From positions 186,001 through 250,000 of the forward strand of contig NZ_BMLS01000003.1 of assembly GCF_014645355.1 (NCBI RefSeq): a stretch of 64,000 nucleotides of DNA, in the 5' to 3' direction. The notes beneath the pieces are model-generated. The model did no database searches, had not been told where the DNA came from, and worked only from the letters and a program-made list of their open reading frames with translations. Below, piece by piece: positions 46,221-57,048 of the stretch. The position numbers and the translations under genes are program-made. The number at the start of each line of letters is the position of its first letter. Within the stretch, counting starts at the first letter, position 1. The stretch is from Bowmanella pacifica. GTDB lineage: Bacteria; Pseudomonadota; Gammaproteobacteria; Enterobacterales; Alteromonadaceae.

Positions 46221-47570
46221 ATGCGTTATCAACATAAATTCACTATGCCACTCATACTGCTGCTATGCAGTTGCGGGGGTAATAACGAAAGCCACAGTCC
46301 AGTCACCGGCCCACAAGGGGATAAAAACAGCATCACATTGCCCAGCAGTCAGCCAGTAGAAATTCCCTTGAGCTTTAATACCTGGGTGGAAGATAACCCC
46401 GAAGCCAGCCTGGCATTGGTCGCCAATGACAATAGCGCACAGCTTAATTGGCAGGACAGCCAACACAGTCTGCTAAGTTATTTTGCCCTGGACAGGGCCG
46501 ATACCTTAACCCTTGCCCTGAGCGCCAGTAGCACCGCAGCGCAGCGTCTGGCCATCAGCCTCGGCGAGCAGGAAACCGAAATTACACTGCAGAAAGGTCA
46601 GCAGCAGACTTATCCACTATTTGAGGTCAAACTGGCTAGCGGTGGCTACCAACAACTTAACATTCGCAGTCTAGATGGCCGCAGCGGTCAGCTGCCAACC
46701 TTGCATCATCTGGCCCTTTGGCCCGGCAATAGCAACACCAAGTTGTACTTTTTGGATAACGACAACCCTTATTGGGGACGCCGAGGCCCTTCTGTCCATT
46801 TTAGCTACGATATGCCGCTCAATAGGGATATTGAATGGTTTTACTCTGAGATCACAGTTCCTTCAGGTCAGGATGTGCCCGGCTCTTACTATATGGCCAA
46901 TGGCTTTGGTGAAGGCTATTTTGGCATTCAGGTAAACTCCGAGGTAGAAAGACGGGTGCTATTCTCCATCTGGAGCCCATTTCAAACCGACGATCCCAGC
47001 CAGATCCCGCCTGAGCAACGCATCCAGCTGCTTGGTAAAGGCGATGGGGTTTACACAGGCGAATTCGGTAATGAAGGCTCGGGGGGACAAAGCTATTTAA
47101 AGTATCCGTGGCTTGTCGACACCACCTACAGCTTTTTATTAAAGGTGACCCCGGCTGTAGACAACAGCACTGATTACACCGCGTGGTTCAAGCCTCAATC
47201 TGAGGACAAATGGCGGTTGATTGCCAGCTTTAAACGGCCACAAACCGACACCTATGCCACACGCCTGCACAGTTTTTTGGAGAACTTCCTCACCCAATAT
47301 GGCAATCAAAGCCGCTGGGCTTGGTACCAGAACCAGTGGGCAAAGGACAAGGAAGGAACATGGCATGAGTTAACCCAGGCCCGTTTCACCGTAGATGCGA
47401 CCGGTCGGGCTGAAGACCGCCTGGACTTTCAGGGAGACAGCATGGATAACGGCTTTATTCTGAAAAATGGCGGCTTTACTTATCCCCCTACCCCAGCTGA
47501 TACCCGCTTTGAACGACAAACTTCTGGTCAGGCACCAAAGATAGATTTTTCCGCCCTGCCCCAGCCTTAA
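46221..47570 (+). CDS. DUF3472/DUF5077 lipoprotein
   Basis: A 449-residue surface or periplasmic lipoprotein. The signal ends in LLLCSCGG (lipobox LCSC). An N-terminal beta-sandwich (residues 40-170) fits DUF5077, and the rest from DNDNPYWGRRGPSVHFSYD to the end fits DUF3472, with NEGSGGQSYLKYPWL and NGGFTYPPTP segments. No activity is known for these families; they occur beside glycan-degradation genes in Bacteroidota and here behind a GalNAc-locus receptor. It could bind or cleave the glycan that GH109 trims. A strong hairpin follows the stop. Confidence 0.82.
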   Translation: MRYQHKFTMPLILLLCSCGGNNESHSPVTGPQGDKNSITLPSSQPVEIPLSFNTWVEDNPEASLALVANDNSAQLNWQDSQHSLLSYFALDRADTLTLALSASSTAAQRLAISLGEQETEITLQKGQQQTYPLFEVKLASGGYQQLNIRSLDGRSGQLPTLHHLALWPGNSNTKLYFLDNDNPYWGRRGPSVHFSYDMPLNRDIEWFYSEITVPSGQDVPGSYYMANGFGEGYFGIQVNSEVERRVLFSIWSPFQTDDPSQIPPEQRIQLLGKGDGVYTGEFGNEGSGGQSYLKYPWLVDTTYSFLLKVTPAVDNSTDYTAWFKPQSEDKWRLIASFKRPQTDTYATRLHSFLENFLTQYGNQSRWAWYQNQWAKDKEGTWHELTQARFTVDATGRAEDRLDFQGDSMDNGFILKNGGFTYPPTPADTRFERQTSGQAPKIDFSALPQP

Positions 47571-47579
47571 CCTACACTA

Positions 47580-47608
47580 AGCGCCGGTTTCACCCTGAAA
47601 CCGGCGCT
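47580..47608 (+). terminator. terminator after the DUF3472 gene
   Basis: AGCGCCGGTTTCA (47580-47592) pairs exactly with TGAAACCGGCGCT (47596-47608), loop CCC. The T tract is short, but the stem is very stable. Confidence 0.75.
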
Positions 47609-47696
47609 ATATTGCATATTCACAATTAAGGGCATTGCAATTCCACGGCCCCGGCACTAGCATGGAAACCTATCTAAAAAATAGAAACATTCAGCC

Positions 47697-48626
47697 ATGT
47701 ATCGGCCTAAAACCACTCTGGAACAATGGCGAATACTGCAAGCAGTTGTAGACTACGGTGGTTACGCGCAAGCCGCTGCCAAGTTGAACAAAAGCCAGTC
47801 TTCGCTCAACCATGCCGTTGCTAAATTGCAAGGGCTGCTGAATGTGCAACTATTAGAAGTAAAAGGACGTAAGGCTTTTCTGACCGAAGCCGGTGAAGTG
47901 ATGCTGCGCCGCTCAAGACATCTTACGCAGGACGTAGAAGAGCTTGAGGCACTGGCCGACAGCATTAATCAGGACTGGGAGCCGGAGATCACCCTGGCCG
48001 TGGATCTGGCCTACCCAAGGGCCTGGCTTTATCCTGTGTTGGCGGATTTTTTGCCACAAAGCCGAGGCAGCCGCATCAGATTATTGGATACGGTATTAAC
48101 CGGCACCGATGACGCCATTACTGAGGGCTGGGCCGATCTGGTTATTGGTGGCGGTGTGCCCAGGGGATATTTAGGTGAAGCCATTGGTGAGATATACTTT
48201 GAAGCGGTCTGTCACCCAGAGCACCCGTTAGCGCAAATGCCTTTCCCGCTAGATCCCAATGAGTTGGTTCACCATCTGCAATTAGTGATTAAAGATACCT
48301 CCGCCAGCCCGCAGGAAAAACAGGGCTGGTTAAAGTCTGAATTACGCTGGACCGTCAGCCAGTTTCATACCGCCATCGACCTGCTCTGTCAGGGGATAGG
48401 CTTTTGCTGGTTACCTTGCCATGAAGTCAGCGCCTTAGTTCAGCAAGGTAAGTTGGCACGTTTATCTATTCGTAACAGTAGTTTTCGTAAACATATCAAT
48501 TGGTTGGTCGTGCCTCGTCCGGATAGTGCCGGACCGGGCACCAAACTGCTTCAGGAATTGATCCTGACACACCGCCAACTACAAGCCCCTAATCCTGTCA
48601 ATCCAGGGCTCGCCGCCGAGGAATAA
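47697..48626 (+). CDS. LysR-family transcriptional regulator
   Basis: A 309-residue LysR regulator. The helix-turn-helix lies at residues 8-65 (LEQWRILQAVVDYGGYAQAAAKLNKSQS-type sequence, with LNHAVAKLQ as recognition helix), and the effector domain from EITLAVDLAYPRAWLYPVL. It differs clearly from the LysR at 23225. The next gene begins 2 bases after its stop. The targets are unknown; no divergent gene shares its promoter, since the DUF3472 gene upstream runs in the same direction. Confidence 0.88.
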   Translation: MYRPKTTLEQWRILQAVVDYGGYAQAAAKLNKSQSSLNHAVAKLQGLLNVQLLEVKGRKAFLTEAGEVMLRRSRHLTQDVEELEALADSINQDWEPEITLAVDLAYPRAWLYPVLADFLPQSRGSRIRLLDTVLTGTDDAITEGWADLVIGGGVPRGYLGEAIGEIYFEAVCHPEHPLAQMPFPLDPNELVHHLQLVIKDTSASPQEKQGWLKSELRWTVSQFHTAIDLLCQGIGFCWLPCHEVSALVQQGKLARLSIRNSSFRKHINWLVVPRPDSAGPGTKLLQELILTHRQLQAPNPVNPGLAAEE

Positions 48627-48628
48627 CC

Positions 48629-49042
48629 ATGCAAATGAGCAAAGAAGAGTTGCAAAGCTTAATGTCAGATACCGCCCACAATGCGGTACTTACCACCCGC
48701 GAAGAGTTTGGTATTGAGCTTGACCATAGTCCACAGAGCATTGCCCTGGTCGATGTTGTGATACTCAAATGGCTGGAAAAGTATCAGGAGTCCGCCCTGA
48801 CAAACGATATGGTATTTACCATTTGCAATCTGTATGGCGCTTATATCGGCGAAATTTTCCGCCAACTGGTGGGCGGGCACTGGCACTATGATCAAAGTAA
48901 TCCCGAGGCACCCTATATCGTACTGGCCTATGCCGGCCATACTTATGCCTTCGCCGGCATTTGTTATCAACGCTTAGTCAATGACAGCCAGATCAGCGTG
49001 AAAAGCTACTTTGATCAGGCCGTAAGCAATAATGTTCAGTAG
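48629..49042 (+). CDS. hypothetical protein coupled to a LysR gene
   Basis: A 137-residue soluble protein with no signal peptide. It has an acidic helical N-terminal part (EELQSLMSDTAHNAVLTTREEFGIEL), a middle helix (VVILKWLEKYQES) and a conserved-looking core GAYIGEIFRQLVGGHWHYD followed by YIVLAYAGHTYAFAGICYQRL. That core resembles small proteins that detect or fold around a substrate, but I do not recognise the family. GAGGAA overlaps the end of the LysR gene and serves its ATG, with only 2 bases between the genes, so the two are translationally linked. Confidence 0.7.
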   Translation: MQMSKEELQSLMSDTAHNAVLTTREEFGIELDHSPQSIALVDVVILKWLEKYQESALTNDMVFTICNLYGAYIGEIFRQLVGGHWHYDQSNPEAPYIVLAYAGHTYAFAGICYQRLVNDSQISVKSYFDQAVSNNVQ

Positions 49043-49212
49043 CACGGCAAACCCAGCACCGGTATACCCGGCTGCTCTGTCCGCTAAATTGAAGATTCTG
49101 ACATTTGGATTAGTATCAGATTGAGGAAGCGTGCAACGCCATTCAAAAATCACCGCGCAGCAACTAAGCCTGATGCCCAAGGGCATTGTCATAGGTTCGA
49201 TTGGGAGTTTGT

Positions 49213-49815
49213 ATGAATACCGAATATAGTCTGGATCCAGCTCAGCTATCTGAGCTTAGCGAACAGCATATAATCCAGCTCTCAGCTCCTTTTATCCAAA
49301 GTCTGTCGCACACTGATACCTTGTCATCCATGTTGAATATTCTGGCGCGCTGGCTTCCCACTGTGGTTGCTGCGGATCGGGCCAGTATTACCTTAAAAAA
49401 CAACGAGCAGGAGCTGCGTTTACTGGCCATCGCTGGAAATCAGGTGATCCCAATACAAACGCCGGTTCCCATTGCCGGAACTATGGTAGGTAAAACCTTT
49501 GTCGATAAGCAGATTATGGTATGTACCGATTTAAAACACTCAGACTATGAGGATTGCCAGAAATTAGCCACGGGGGGATTAAAGAGCTCGATGGACGCCC
49601 CACTACTACTGCAAGATAAACGCTGCATCGGCACGCTGAACATTGCCAGTACGCAAGAGAACTTCTATACCAGACAAGATGCCGCCATGCTGTATAGCCT
49701 GGCGCGCTGGACAGCCATGCATATCAAACTGCACCATATCATCAGCAACGGCGACCTTGATGATAACTGGCCTGAATACTTGCAAACCAATATGCCACCG
49801 GATGTGTTGCATTAA
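49213..49815 (+). CDS. GAF-domain protein
   Basis: A 200-residue soluble protein made almost wholly of one GAF domain (about residues 35-175: LSSMLNILARWLPTVVAADRASI, then VPIAGTMVGKTFVDKQIMVCTDL, SSMDAPLLLQDKRCIGTLNIAS). GAF domains bind small ligands such as cyclic nucleotides, haem or tetrapyrroles; here no output domain is fused, so it may act as a separate sensor. GGGAG is 5 bases before the ATG at 49213 (an in-frame TTG lies 12 bases earlier). It converges on the TonB receptor gene. Confidence 0.82.
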   Translation: MNTEYSLDPAQLSELSEQHIIQLSAPFIQSLSHTDTLSSMLNILARWLPTVVAADRASITLKNNEQELRLLAIAGNQVIPIQTPVPIAGTMVGKTFVDKQIMVCTDLKHSDYEDCQKLATGGLKSSMDAPLLLQDKRCIGTLNIASTQENFYTRQDAAMLYSLARWTAMHIKLHHIISNGDLDDNWPEYLQTNMPPDVLH

Positions 49816-49875
49816 TACTTTTTACGCCCCTCCTTTGCATCAGGCAATAGCTTAAGCATAGCTACCCCACAGCTG

Positions 49876-49902
49876 AAAAAGCGCCGCCCAGGGTGGCGGC
49901 GC
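49876..49902 (-). terminator. terminator after the third TonB receptor gene
   Basis: GCGCCGCC (49881-49888) pairs with GGCGGCGC (49895-49902), and the minus-strand T run is the complement of 49876-49880. It ends the gene that stops at 49913. Confidence 0.85.
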
Positions 49903-49912
49903 CCACGCAAAC

Positions 49913-52495
49913 TCAGAACTTGTAGGCCGCCTTCACATATAAATGACGGCCTCGGGGGTTGTGCACCTTAGAGACGTAACCATACAAGTCATCGTCACCA
50001 TTACCTATGGCAAATGGTGGCTCTTTGTCGAACAAATTATTCACCCCAAAGGTAAAGCGCATGGGTTCGCTGGCTTGCCAGGTAAGCTGCAGATCGGTAA
50101 GTAGATGGCTATCCACCATGCGACTCTGGTTTTGATCAAAGTCCAAATTGCCATCAAAATCTATATCCGGCGTATCTTCAAATTCACCTATATAGCTAAA
50201 TATCAAACTGGCACCCAAATCGCCACGATGCCAGTCTACCGTTCCCACCCAGCGGTGTTTGGGGTATTGGTATTCGCCCAAATAGTCCCGCCCGTCACGT
50301 TCAAATTTATGCATGGCGGTCCACTGTATACCAAACTTCAGATCCCCCATGTCCTGCATGTCCATAAGGTAGTTGGCAGAGACGTCAACCCCGGCCACAT
50401 CCTGGCTGCTAACATTACGTAAGTTGCCATGCAGCTTTGACAGTACCCCTAAGGTCTCGCTGCCCTGAGGAGCCAAACGCTCACATAGCTGACTGTCCTG
50501 TTTATTACATTCCGCCTGATAGACATCTTCATAGAATATTTCTATCTTGTTGTCCTGGGTGATACTCCACAAATCCAAACCGGCATCAAAGCCCGAGTCA
50601 TTGGCATAAAAAATCCCTATATTCCAGGATTCTGATTCTTCGGCTTTGAGATCTGCATTACCACTAAATTCCACGTTGTAATCCAGTACGCCGCAGTCCT
50701 GGCCGGTTGCCTGACATCGATAGGTATCAATAAAGAACAAAGAGGACTCAGATGGGCCCAGTCCCACCTGTGCCAGTGAGGGGGCCCTGAAGCCCTGCGC
50801 CCAGGAAGCACGCAAGGTAATATCATCGCTGAGCAGATAACGCATGGCCAACTTGGGATTAAAGGTATTACCAAAGTCGCTGTAATCGTCATAGCGTCCA
50901 GCCAGCTGCAACTCCAGTGCATCACTGAAAGGCACAGAGAACTCCACATAGGCTGCCCATTGGCTACGTTTGGCCGCCGCGGATACCGCTTCGGTACCAA
51001 AAATCAGGCCTTTTTGAAACTGCTCATCCGGGGTATCTGCGACCTGTTCTTTACGATATTCCAGGCCCGCTGCCATCATCACCGTATTTTGATTAAAATC
51101 GAATAGATCACCGCTGATGCTAAAATCAGCTGATGTAATCCTTGATTCCCCCAGGCGCACCAGGCTGGTGGTAATATCTGCAATCACGTCAGGATCATTG
51201 TAGGTACCGCCAAATGGATTATAGCGCCCGGCGTTAATTTCCCGCTGCAGATAATCCACTCGCACCCAGCCTTGGGTATGGTCGCCGGTTTGCTTGGATT
51301 CACTGCGTCCTTTTTGTACCGAAGCTTCCCACAGCCAATCATTCACTTCGCCTTTCAGACCGGCCAATAAGCGCAAGGTGTCGGATTGAATATCCCAGCG
51401 ACGGTTGCCACCATCTACCGGTCGAAAACGTCCGATATCAATATCCTGTCCAAAAGGATTATTAGGGTGGGATGCCGGCACCGTTAAGCCAGCCGACTCG
51501 TCTAATGGGGTAGCAGCGCCCCCGGCGTTTGAGGTATTGTGCTGCACGGCCACTTCAACAAAGGCCTCAACATCATTGCCAAACTCATGATTCAGCAAAA
51601 AAATGGCTCCCACCCGCTCCGCTTCGGGAATGGTGATACTGGAGGGGCCATAATCGTATAAGCAAACCTGCGCACTTTGCACCAGTTGTTCTTCCGGGCA
51701 GGCAGGATCAACGGTTTTTACCCCGTCGACATAGAAATAACCAGGAAAACCACGGGAAGAGCGGAAGTCTTCCCCTCCATAAGGTGACTGGTTTGCTGTG
51801 CCAAAGCGGCCCATTTCCGCATTACTCAACTCTGAGTTGGAAAAGTAGTCAAATATAATGGACGCTCGGCTTTTACCCTGCCCGGTTCCCCATACCAGAC
51901 TGACATGTTTTTCATCGTAATCACCGCCCTTGGTCTGTCCGTAGGAAGCTTCTATTTCCAATCCCTCGATATCCTGCTTAAGCACGATATTCACTACTCC
52001 GGCCACCGCATCGGAGCCATAAATTGCCGAGGCACCGTCTTTCAGGATATCAATACGTTCAATAGCCGATACCGGAATACTGTTGATATCAACAAAAGAG
52101 TTGGTAATGCCCTCAGCAAAAGCGCTGATACCGACCCGCCTGCCATTGATCAACACTAAGGTGGCATCTGGCCCCAGCCCCCGTAAGCTTACCGCGGCGG
52201 TGCCGTTAGCCGTAGAGTCCTGACTGTTATTGCGGGTTGAAAACGTCCCGGCACCGTTTACCGGTAGTCGCTCCAGCAGCTGTTGCAGGTTTTGAAAACC
52301 TGAACGTTCAATGTCTGCCCGTCCAATGGTTTGAATAGGGCTGGGGCCCTCAATATCAGTGCGTTTAATGCGCGAACCCGTTACCTGAATTTTCTCTAAA
52401 TTATCGGCTGCGGTTGTCTGCTGAGCCAAAATACCAGGGCTGGTTAAGGTGGTGAGTGTAGCGATAACAGAGAGGTATAGTTTTTGCTTTTGCAT
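49913..52495 (-). CDS. TonB-dependent outer-membrane receptor
   Basis: An 860-residue receptor with a signal peptide (MQKQKLYLSVIATLTTLTSP, ending ILAQQ), the plug sequence (EKIQVTGSRIKRTDIEGPSP, LQQLLERLPVNGAG, LVLINGRRVGISAFAEG, IDILKDGASAIYGSDAVAGVVN), barrel motif FRAPSLAQVG, and a C-terminal Phe (YVKAAYKF). It is of the same broad class as the receptor at 19839-22862. No enzyme gene is adjacent, so the ligand is unknown. The upstream region has several inverted repeats that may be operators. Confidence 0.92.
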   Translation of the reverse strand: MQKQKLYLSVIATLTTLTSPGILAQQTTAADNLEKIQVTGSRIKRTDIEGPSPIQTIGRADIERSGFQNLQQLLERLPVNGAGTFSTRNNSQDSTANGTAAVSLRGLGPDATLVLINGRRVGISAFAEGITNSFVDINSIPVSAIERIDILKDGASAIYGSDAVAGVVNIVLKQDIEGLEIEASYGQTKGGDYDEKHVSLVWGTGQGKSRASIIFDYFSNSELSNAEMGRFGTANQSPYGGEDFRSSRGFPGYFYVDGVKTVDPACPEEQLVQSAQVCLYDYGPSSITIPEAERVGAIFLLNHEFGNDVEAFVEVAVQHNTSNAGGAATPLDESAGLTVPASHPNNPFGQDIDIGRFRPVDGGNRRWDIQSDTLRLLAGLKGEVNDWLWEASVQKGRSESKQTGDHTQGWVRVDYLQREINAGRYNPFGGTYNDPDVIADITTSLVRLGESRITSADFSISGDLFDFNQNTVMMAAGLEYRKEQVADTPDEQFQKGLIFGTEAVSAAAKRSQWAAYVEFSVPFSDALELQLAGRYDDYSDFGNTFNPKLAMRYLLSDDITLRASWAQGFRAPSLAQVGLGPSESSLFFIDTYRCQATGQDCGVLDYNVEFSGNADLKAEESESWNIGIFYANDSGFDAGLDLWSITQDNKIEIFYEDVYQAECNKQDSQLCERLAPQGSETLGVLSKLHGNLRNVSSQDVAGVDVSANYLMDMQDMGDLKFGIQWTAMHKFERDGRDYLGEYQYPKHRWVGTVDWHRGDLGASLIFSYIGEFEDTPDIDFDGNLDFDQNQSRMVDSHLLTDLQLTWQASEPMRFTFGVNNLFDKEPPFAIGNGDDDLYGYVSKVHNPRGRHLYVKAAYKF

Positions 52496-52516
52496 AAAAT
52501 TTCCTTATTGTGATTT

Positions 52517-52580
52517 CCACTTATTTACCTAAGTGGCATATAACTATTAGCAGTAAATCAAGGATTTACCTGCCTAAGCG
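52517..52580. promoter_or_regulatory. three consecutive inverted repeats upstream of the third receptor
   Basis: CCACTTA (52517-52523) pairs with TAAGTGG (52530-52536); GTAAATC (52553-52559) with GATTTAC (52563-52569); and TGCC (52571-52574) with GGCA (52581-52584). The second is a 17-base palindrome with a 3-base centre, about 60 bases before the ATG, a likely operator. The rest of the 238-bp gap (52585-52733) shows no gene. Confidence 0.45.
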
Positions 52581-52733
52581 GGCAATTTTTATAAACTGCA
52601 AAGGTGGAAAGCCGATGGGCTCTTATGCAAATTGCGTTAGTGCACCTATGGCGGGACCGATAAGTAGCAGGTACAACACCAGCATAGAAAACAACAAGTA
52701 GTTTTAGGCAAGAGTATAGAAAAAAGAAGCAGA

Positions 52734-53207
52734 TCAGGGCTTACGCCAGTCCATTAGCATCAATTTGAGGGTATTACTACGTAACCAGTACATTAGCATC
52801 AGCATGTCAGCCAGCAAGGTAAGTGCCACCAACCAGGAAAATGCCCAGTGGCTGTGGTTGGCCATATGCACATGCAATAGCAAGTCGGCCAGCAATGCCA
52901 GTATTACCAGCGGCTTAACTAACCAGAAGATGCCGCGCCAGCGCTCCCTAAACCAATGACGCCAGACTACCATTAACATCACCAGCAGTGCGGGTAACCC
53001 AACCAACAGGCTGGCATAGAAATAATGCCGGTCTGGATAAAATAGCGACAGCAATAAGCCCGTATCTGGCCGGTAACTTATTGAGGCGATAAACACCAAA
53101 AATGCGCGCATCAATACCAATAAACTGGCGAACACTGCCCAATTGGGTTTAATACGCCCCTCGTTGTCGTAATGCTTGAGGGGCAATATAGCCCGGTGAC
53201 GCTGCAT
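52734..53207 (-). CDS. DUF2919 family inner-membrane protein
   Basis: A 157-residue membrane protein of the DUF2919 (YfeZ-like) family. It has four hydrophobic segments (about 24-44, 62-82, 95-112, 121-142) and starts with a basic stretch HRAILPLKHYDNEGRIKPN typical of the family. Function unknown. Its ATG overlaps the stop of the upstream DUF3392 gene by one base, so the pair is cotranscribed. Last gene of the ligA-side cluster. Confidence 0.8.
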   Translation of the reverse strand: MQRHRAILPLKHYDNEGRIKPNWAVFASLLVLMRAFLVFIASISYRPDTGLLLSLFYPDRHYFYASLLVGLPALLVMLMVVWRHWFRERWRGIFWLVKPLVILALLADLLLHVHMANHSHWAFSWLVALTLLADMLMLMYWLRSNTLKLMLMDWRKP

Positions 53208-53530
53208 CAGATATAACGACGCTGCTCAGCCAGATACCCCAGCAATAAAAAGCTCAGTACTATGGTCAAACCACGGTATAAACCGGGGATCATTACCAGT
53301 AAGTCTTTAATGAAAGGTGTCACGAACAAGATAAAGGCACCGTAGCCGAAGGCGCAAATCAGCACAAACACTAAGGTACGTAAAACAAAATGGTAAGGGC
53401 TGAGGAAGCTTTTGATTTGTTTGTTGGCCACATCACCATACACCACCAGAATTGTCGCCACTAAGGTCATGGCAATTTCGGCCATATAGGGCGACAACCA
53501 ACGGGTCAGTTGCAACAAAATATCTTGCAT
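53207..53530 (-). CDS. DUF3392 family inner-membrane protein
   Basis: A 107-residue protein of the DUF3392 family with three membrane segments (about 17-33, 50-70, 85-100) and a short charged C-terminus (EQRRYI). It sits 48 bases after ligA on the same strand, an arrangement shared by Vibrio and Shewanella relatives. The function is unknown. Confidence 0.82.
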   Translation of the reverse strand: MQDILLQLTRWLSPYMAEIAMTLVATILVVYGDVANKQIKSFLSPYHFVLRTLVFVLICAFGYGAFILFVTPFIKDLLVMIPGLYRGLTIVLSFLLLGYLAEQRRYI

Positions 53531-53578
53531 ATCGCTCTCTGTATTCGCTGGCGCACGGATTAGGCGCGCGCCGTTTGG

Positions 53579-55755
<2,177 letters not shown>

Positions 55756-57039
55756 TCAGTTCGCTTTCCTAATCATGCGTTTTCTCTCGAATTCACGAAT
55801 TTTCTCTACATATTGCTGCAAACTTTGCTTAGTTAACACAGCTCTGCGGCCGTCCAGCACTTGCGCACCAAATTCGTCAGCCAGTTTTCGGGCCGCATTG
55901 TGCATCATATTAAATACCTGATGCGGGTCGCCTTCGATAGGTAGAATCATAAACAGCGACAACCCCTGGGTAGAGAAAGTTTCCAGATTATCAACATCAA
56001 ACACACCGGGCTTAAACATATTCGCCAGACTAAATAGCACAGGCCCTTTGCCATTGCTGTTTACATGGCGATGGAAGATATCCTGGTCACCAAATTTAAA
56101 CCCCAGCGTCAGCAAAGCCGGCAGCAAACTGGCGCCAGAGATGGGTTTGTTATCCGGCGATTTGATGTTCAGTACCAGCACTTCCTGATTAACCGGCTTA
56201 GCAGGCTGCGCTGGCGCGGCGTCAGGTTTCGCTTCCATAGCCGGCTCATCTTCAAAGTCGATACGCATCTGATCTTCACGCACTTTGTTATTACGCATCT
56301 GCGGTTCACGGCGTTTAGGCGCTTCATTCTTTTTGCCCAGCACTAAGTTGCGGGCCTGCTCAGCCAAGCCTGGTCGCTGCACCGGCGCTTGGGGTTGCTC
56401 AGCCTCTACAGGGGTATCCTGCTGTTCTTTTGACTGGACTTCAGACACTGTATCCAGCACAGGCTCCTGCCGGGTCTGAGGCTGAAGCATTGGCTCTTGC
56501 AAAGGCATTGGCTCCTGCTTTGATTCTGGCTGTGGCTGTGGCTGTGGCTGTGGCTGTGGCTGTGGCTGTGGCTGTGGCTGTGGCTGTGCAGTAGTTTGCG
56601 TTGCAGCCCCGTCTTTGCGTAGTAAAGACGCCGGCGGCTCAGGCAAAGGCGCAGCATCGCGAGGTTCTTCGCGCTTGTCATCACGTTTGTCTTGGGTACG
56701 TAGCTCGGCCTCCACAACAGGAGGAACCACAGGGGACTCAACAGATTCGTTGACCGGTTCGACGGTTTTCTTCTCGGCCGTTTTAACAACCCTAACCGGC
56801 CCTAACCCCAGCTCGTCAAAATCCTTAATCTGGGGTTCACTGCGAACGCCATCGGAAGCAAAATCAGAATCTCCCTCAAACTGCGCTTCAGACTGCTTTT
56901 GCACCTGATAATCTAAGTAAGCGGGTTTGTCCTGGCGCTTTTTATGGTTTTTCTTCCGAACTGTCCACAAACCATGAACCAGGATCGCTGCAATGGCCAG
57001 GCCACCAAAAACGAGAAAAGTCAGACGTAATTCTTCCAT
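55756..57039 (-). CDS. zipA: cell division protein ZipA
   Basis: A 427-residue bitopic membrane protein that binds FtsZ and anchors it to the inner membrane at septation. The N-terminal anchor (LTFLVFGGLAIAAILVHGLW) is followed by a long charged, Pro- and Gln-rich linker and the C-terminal FtsZ-binding domain (VLVLNIKSPDNKPISGASLL to about residue 420). The linker carries ten Gln-Pro repeats coded by a 60-base tandem of TGGCTG units, a lineage-variable feature. Longer than E. coli ZipA (328) only through the linker. It is 9 bases after smc. Confidence 0.93.
   Translation of the reverse strand: MEELRLTFLVFGGLAIAAILVHGLWTVRKKNHKKRQDKPAYLDYQVQKQSEAQFEGDSDFASDGVRSEPQIKDFDELGLGPVRVVKTAEKKTVEPVNESVESPVVPPVVEAELRTQDKRDDKREEPRDAAPLPEPPASLLRKDGAATQTTAQPQPQPQPQPQPQPQPQPQPESKQEPMPLQEPMLQPQTRQEPVLDTVSEVQSKEQQDTPVEAEQPQAPVQRPGLAEQARNLVLGKKNEAPKRREPQMRNNKVREDQMRIDFEDEPAMEAKPDAAPAQPAKPVNQEVLVLNIKSPDNKPISGASLLPALLTLGFKFGDQDIFHRHVNSNGKGPVLFSLANMFKPGVFDVDNLETFSTQGLSLFMILPIEGDPHQVFNMMHNAARKLADEFGAQVLDGRRAVLTKQSLQQYVEKIREFERKRMIRKAN
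56527..56586. repeat. tandem hexanucleotide repeat (10 x TGGCTG) inside zipA
   Basis: Ten perfect tandem copies of the hexamer TGGCTG, coding for alternating Gln and Pro on the minus strand. As the unit is 6 bases, copy-number change keeps the frame and alters only linker length. Confidence 0.95.
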
Positions 57040-57048
57040 CTTATCTTT

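Noticed and set aside
56527-56586. The zipA repeat as an assembly error
   Set aside because: All units are perfect and in frame with the Pro/Gln-rich linker, so a true microsatellite is likelier; raw reads could still show otherwise.
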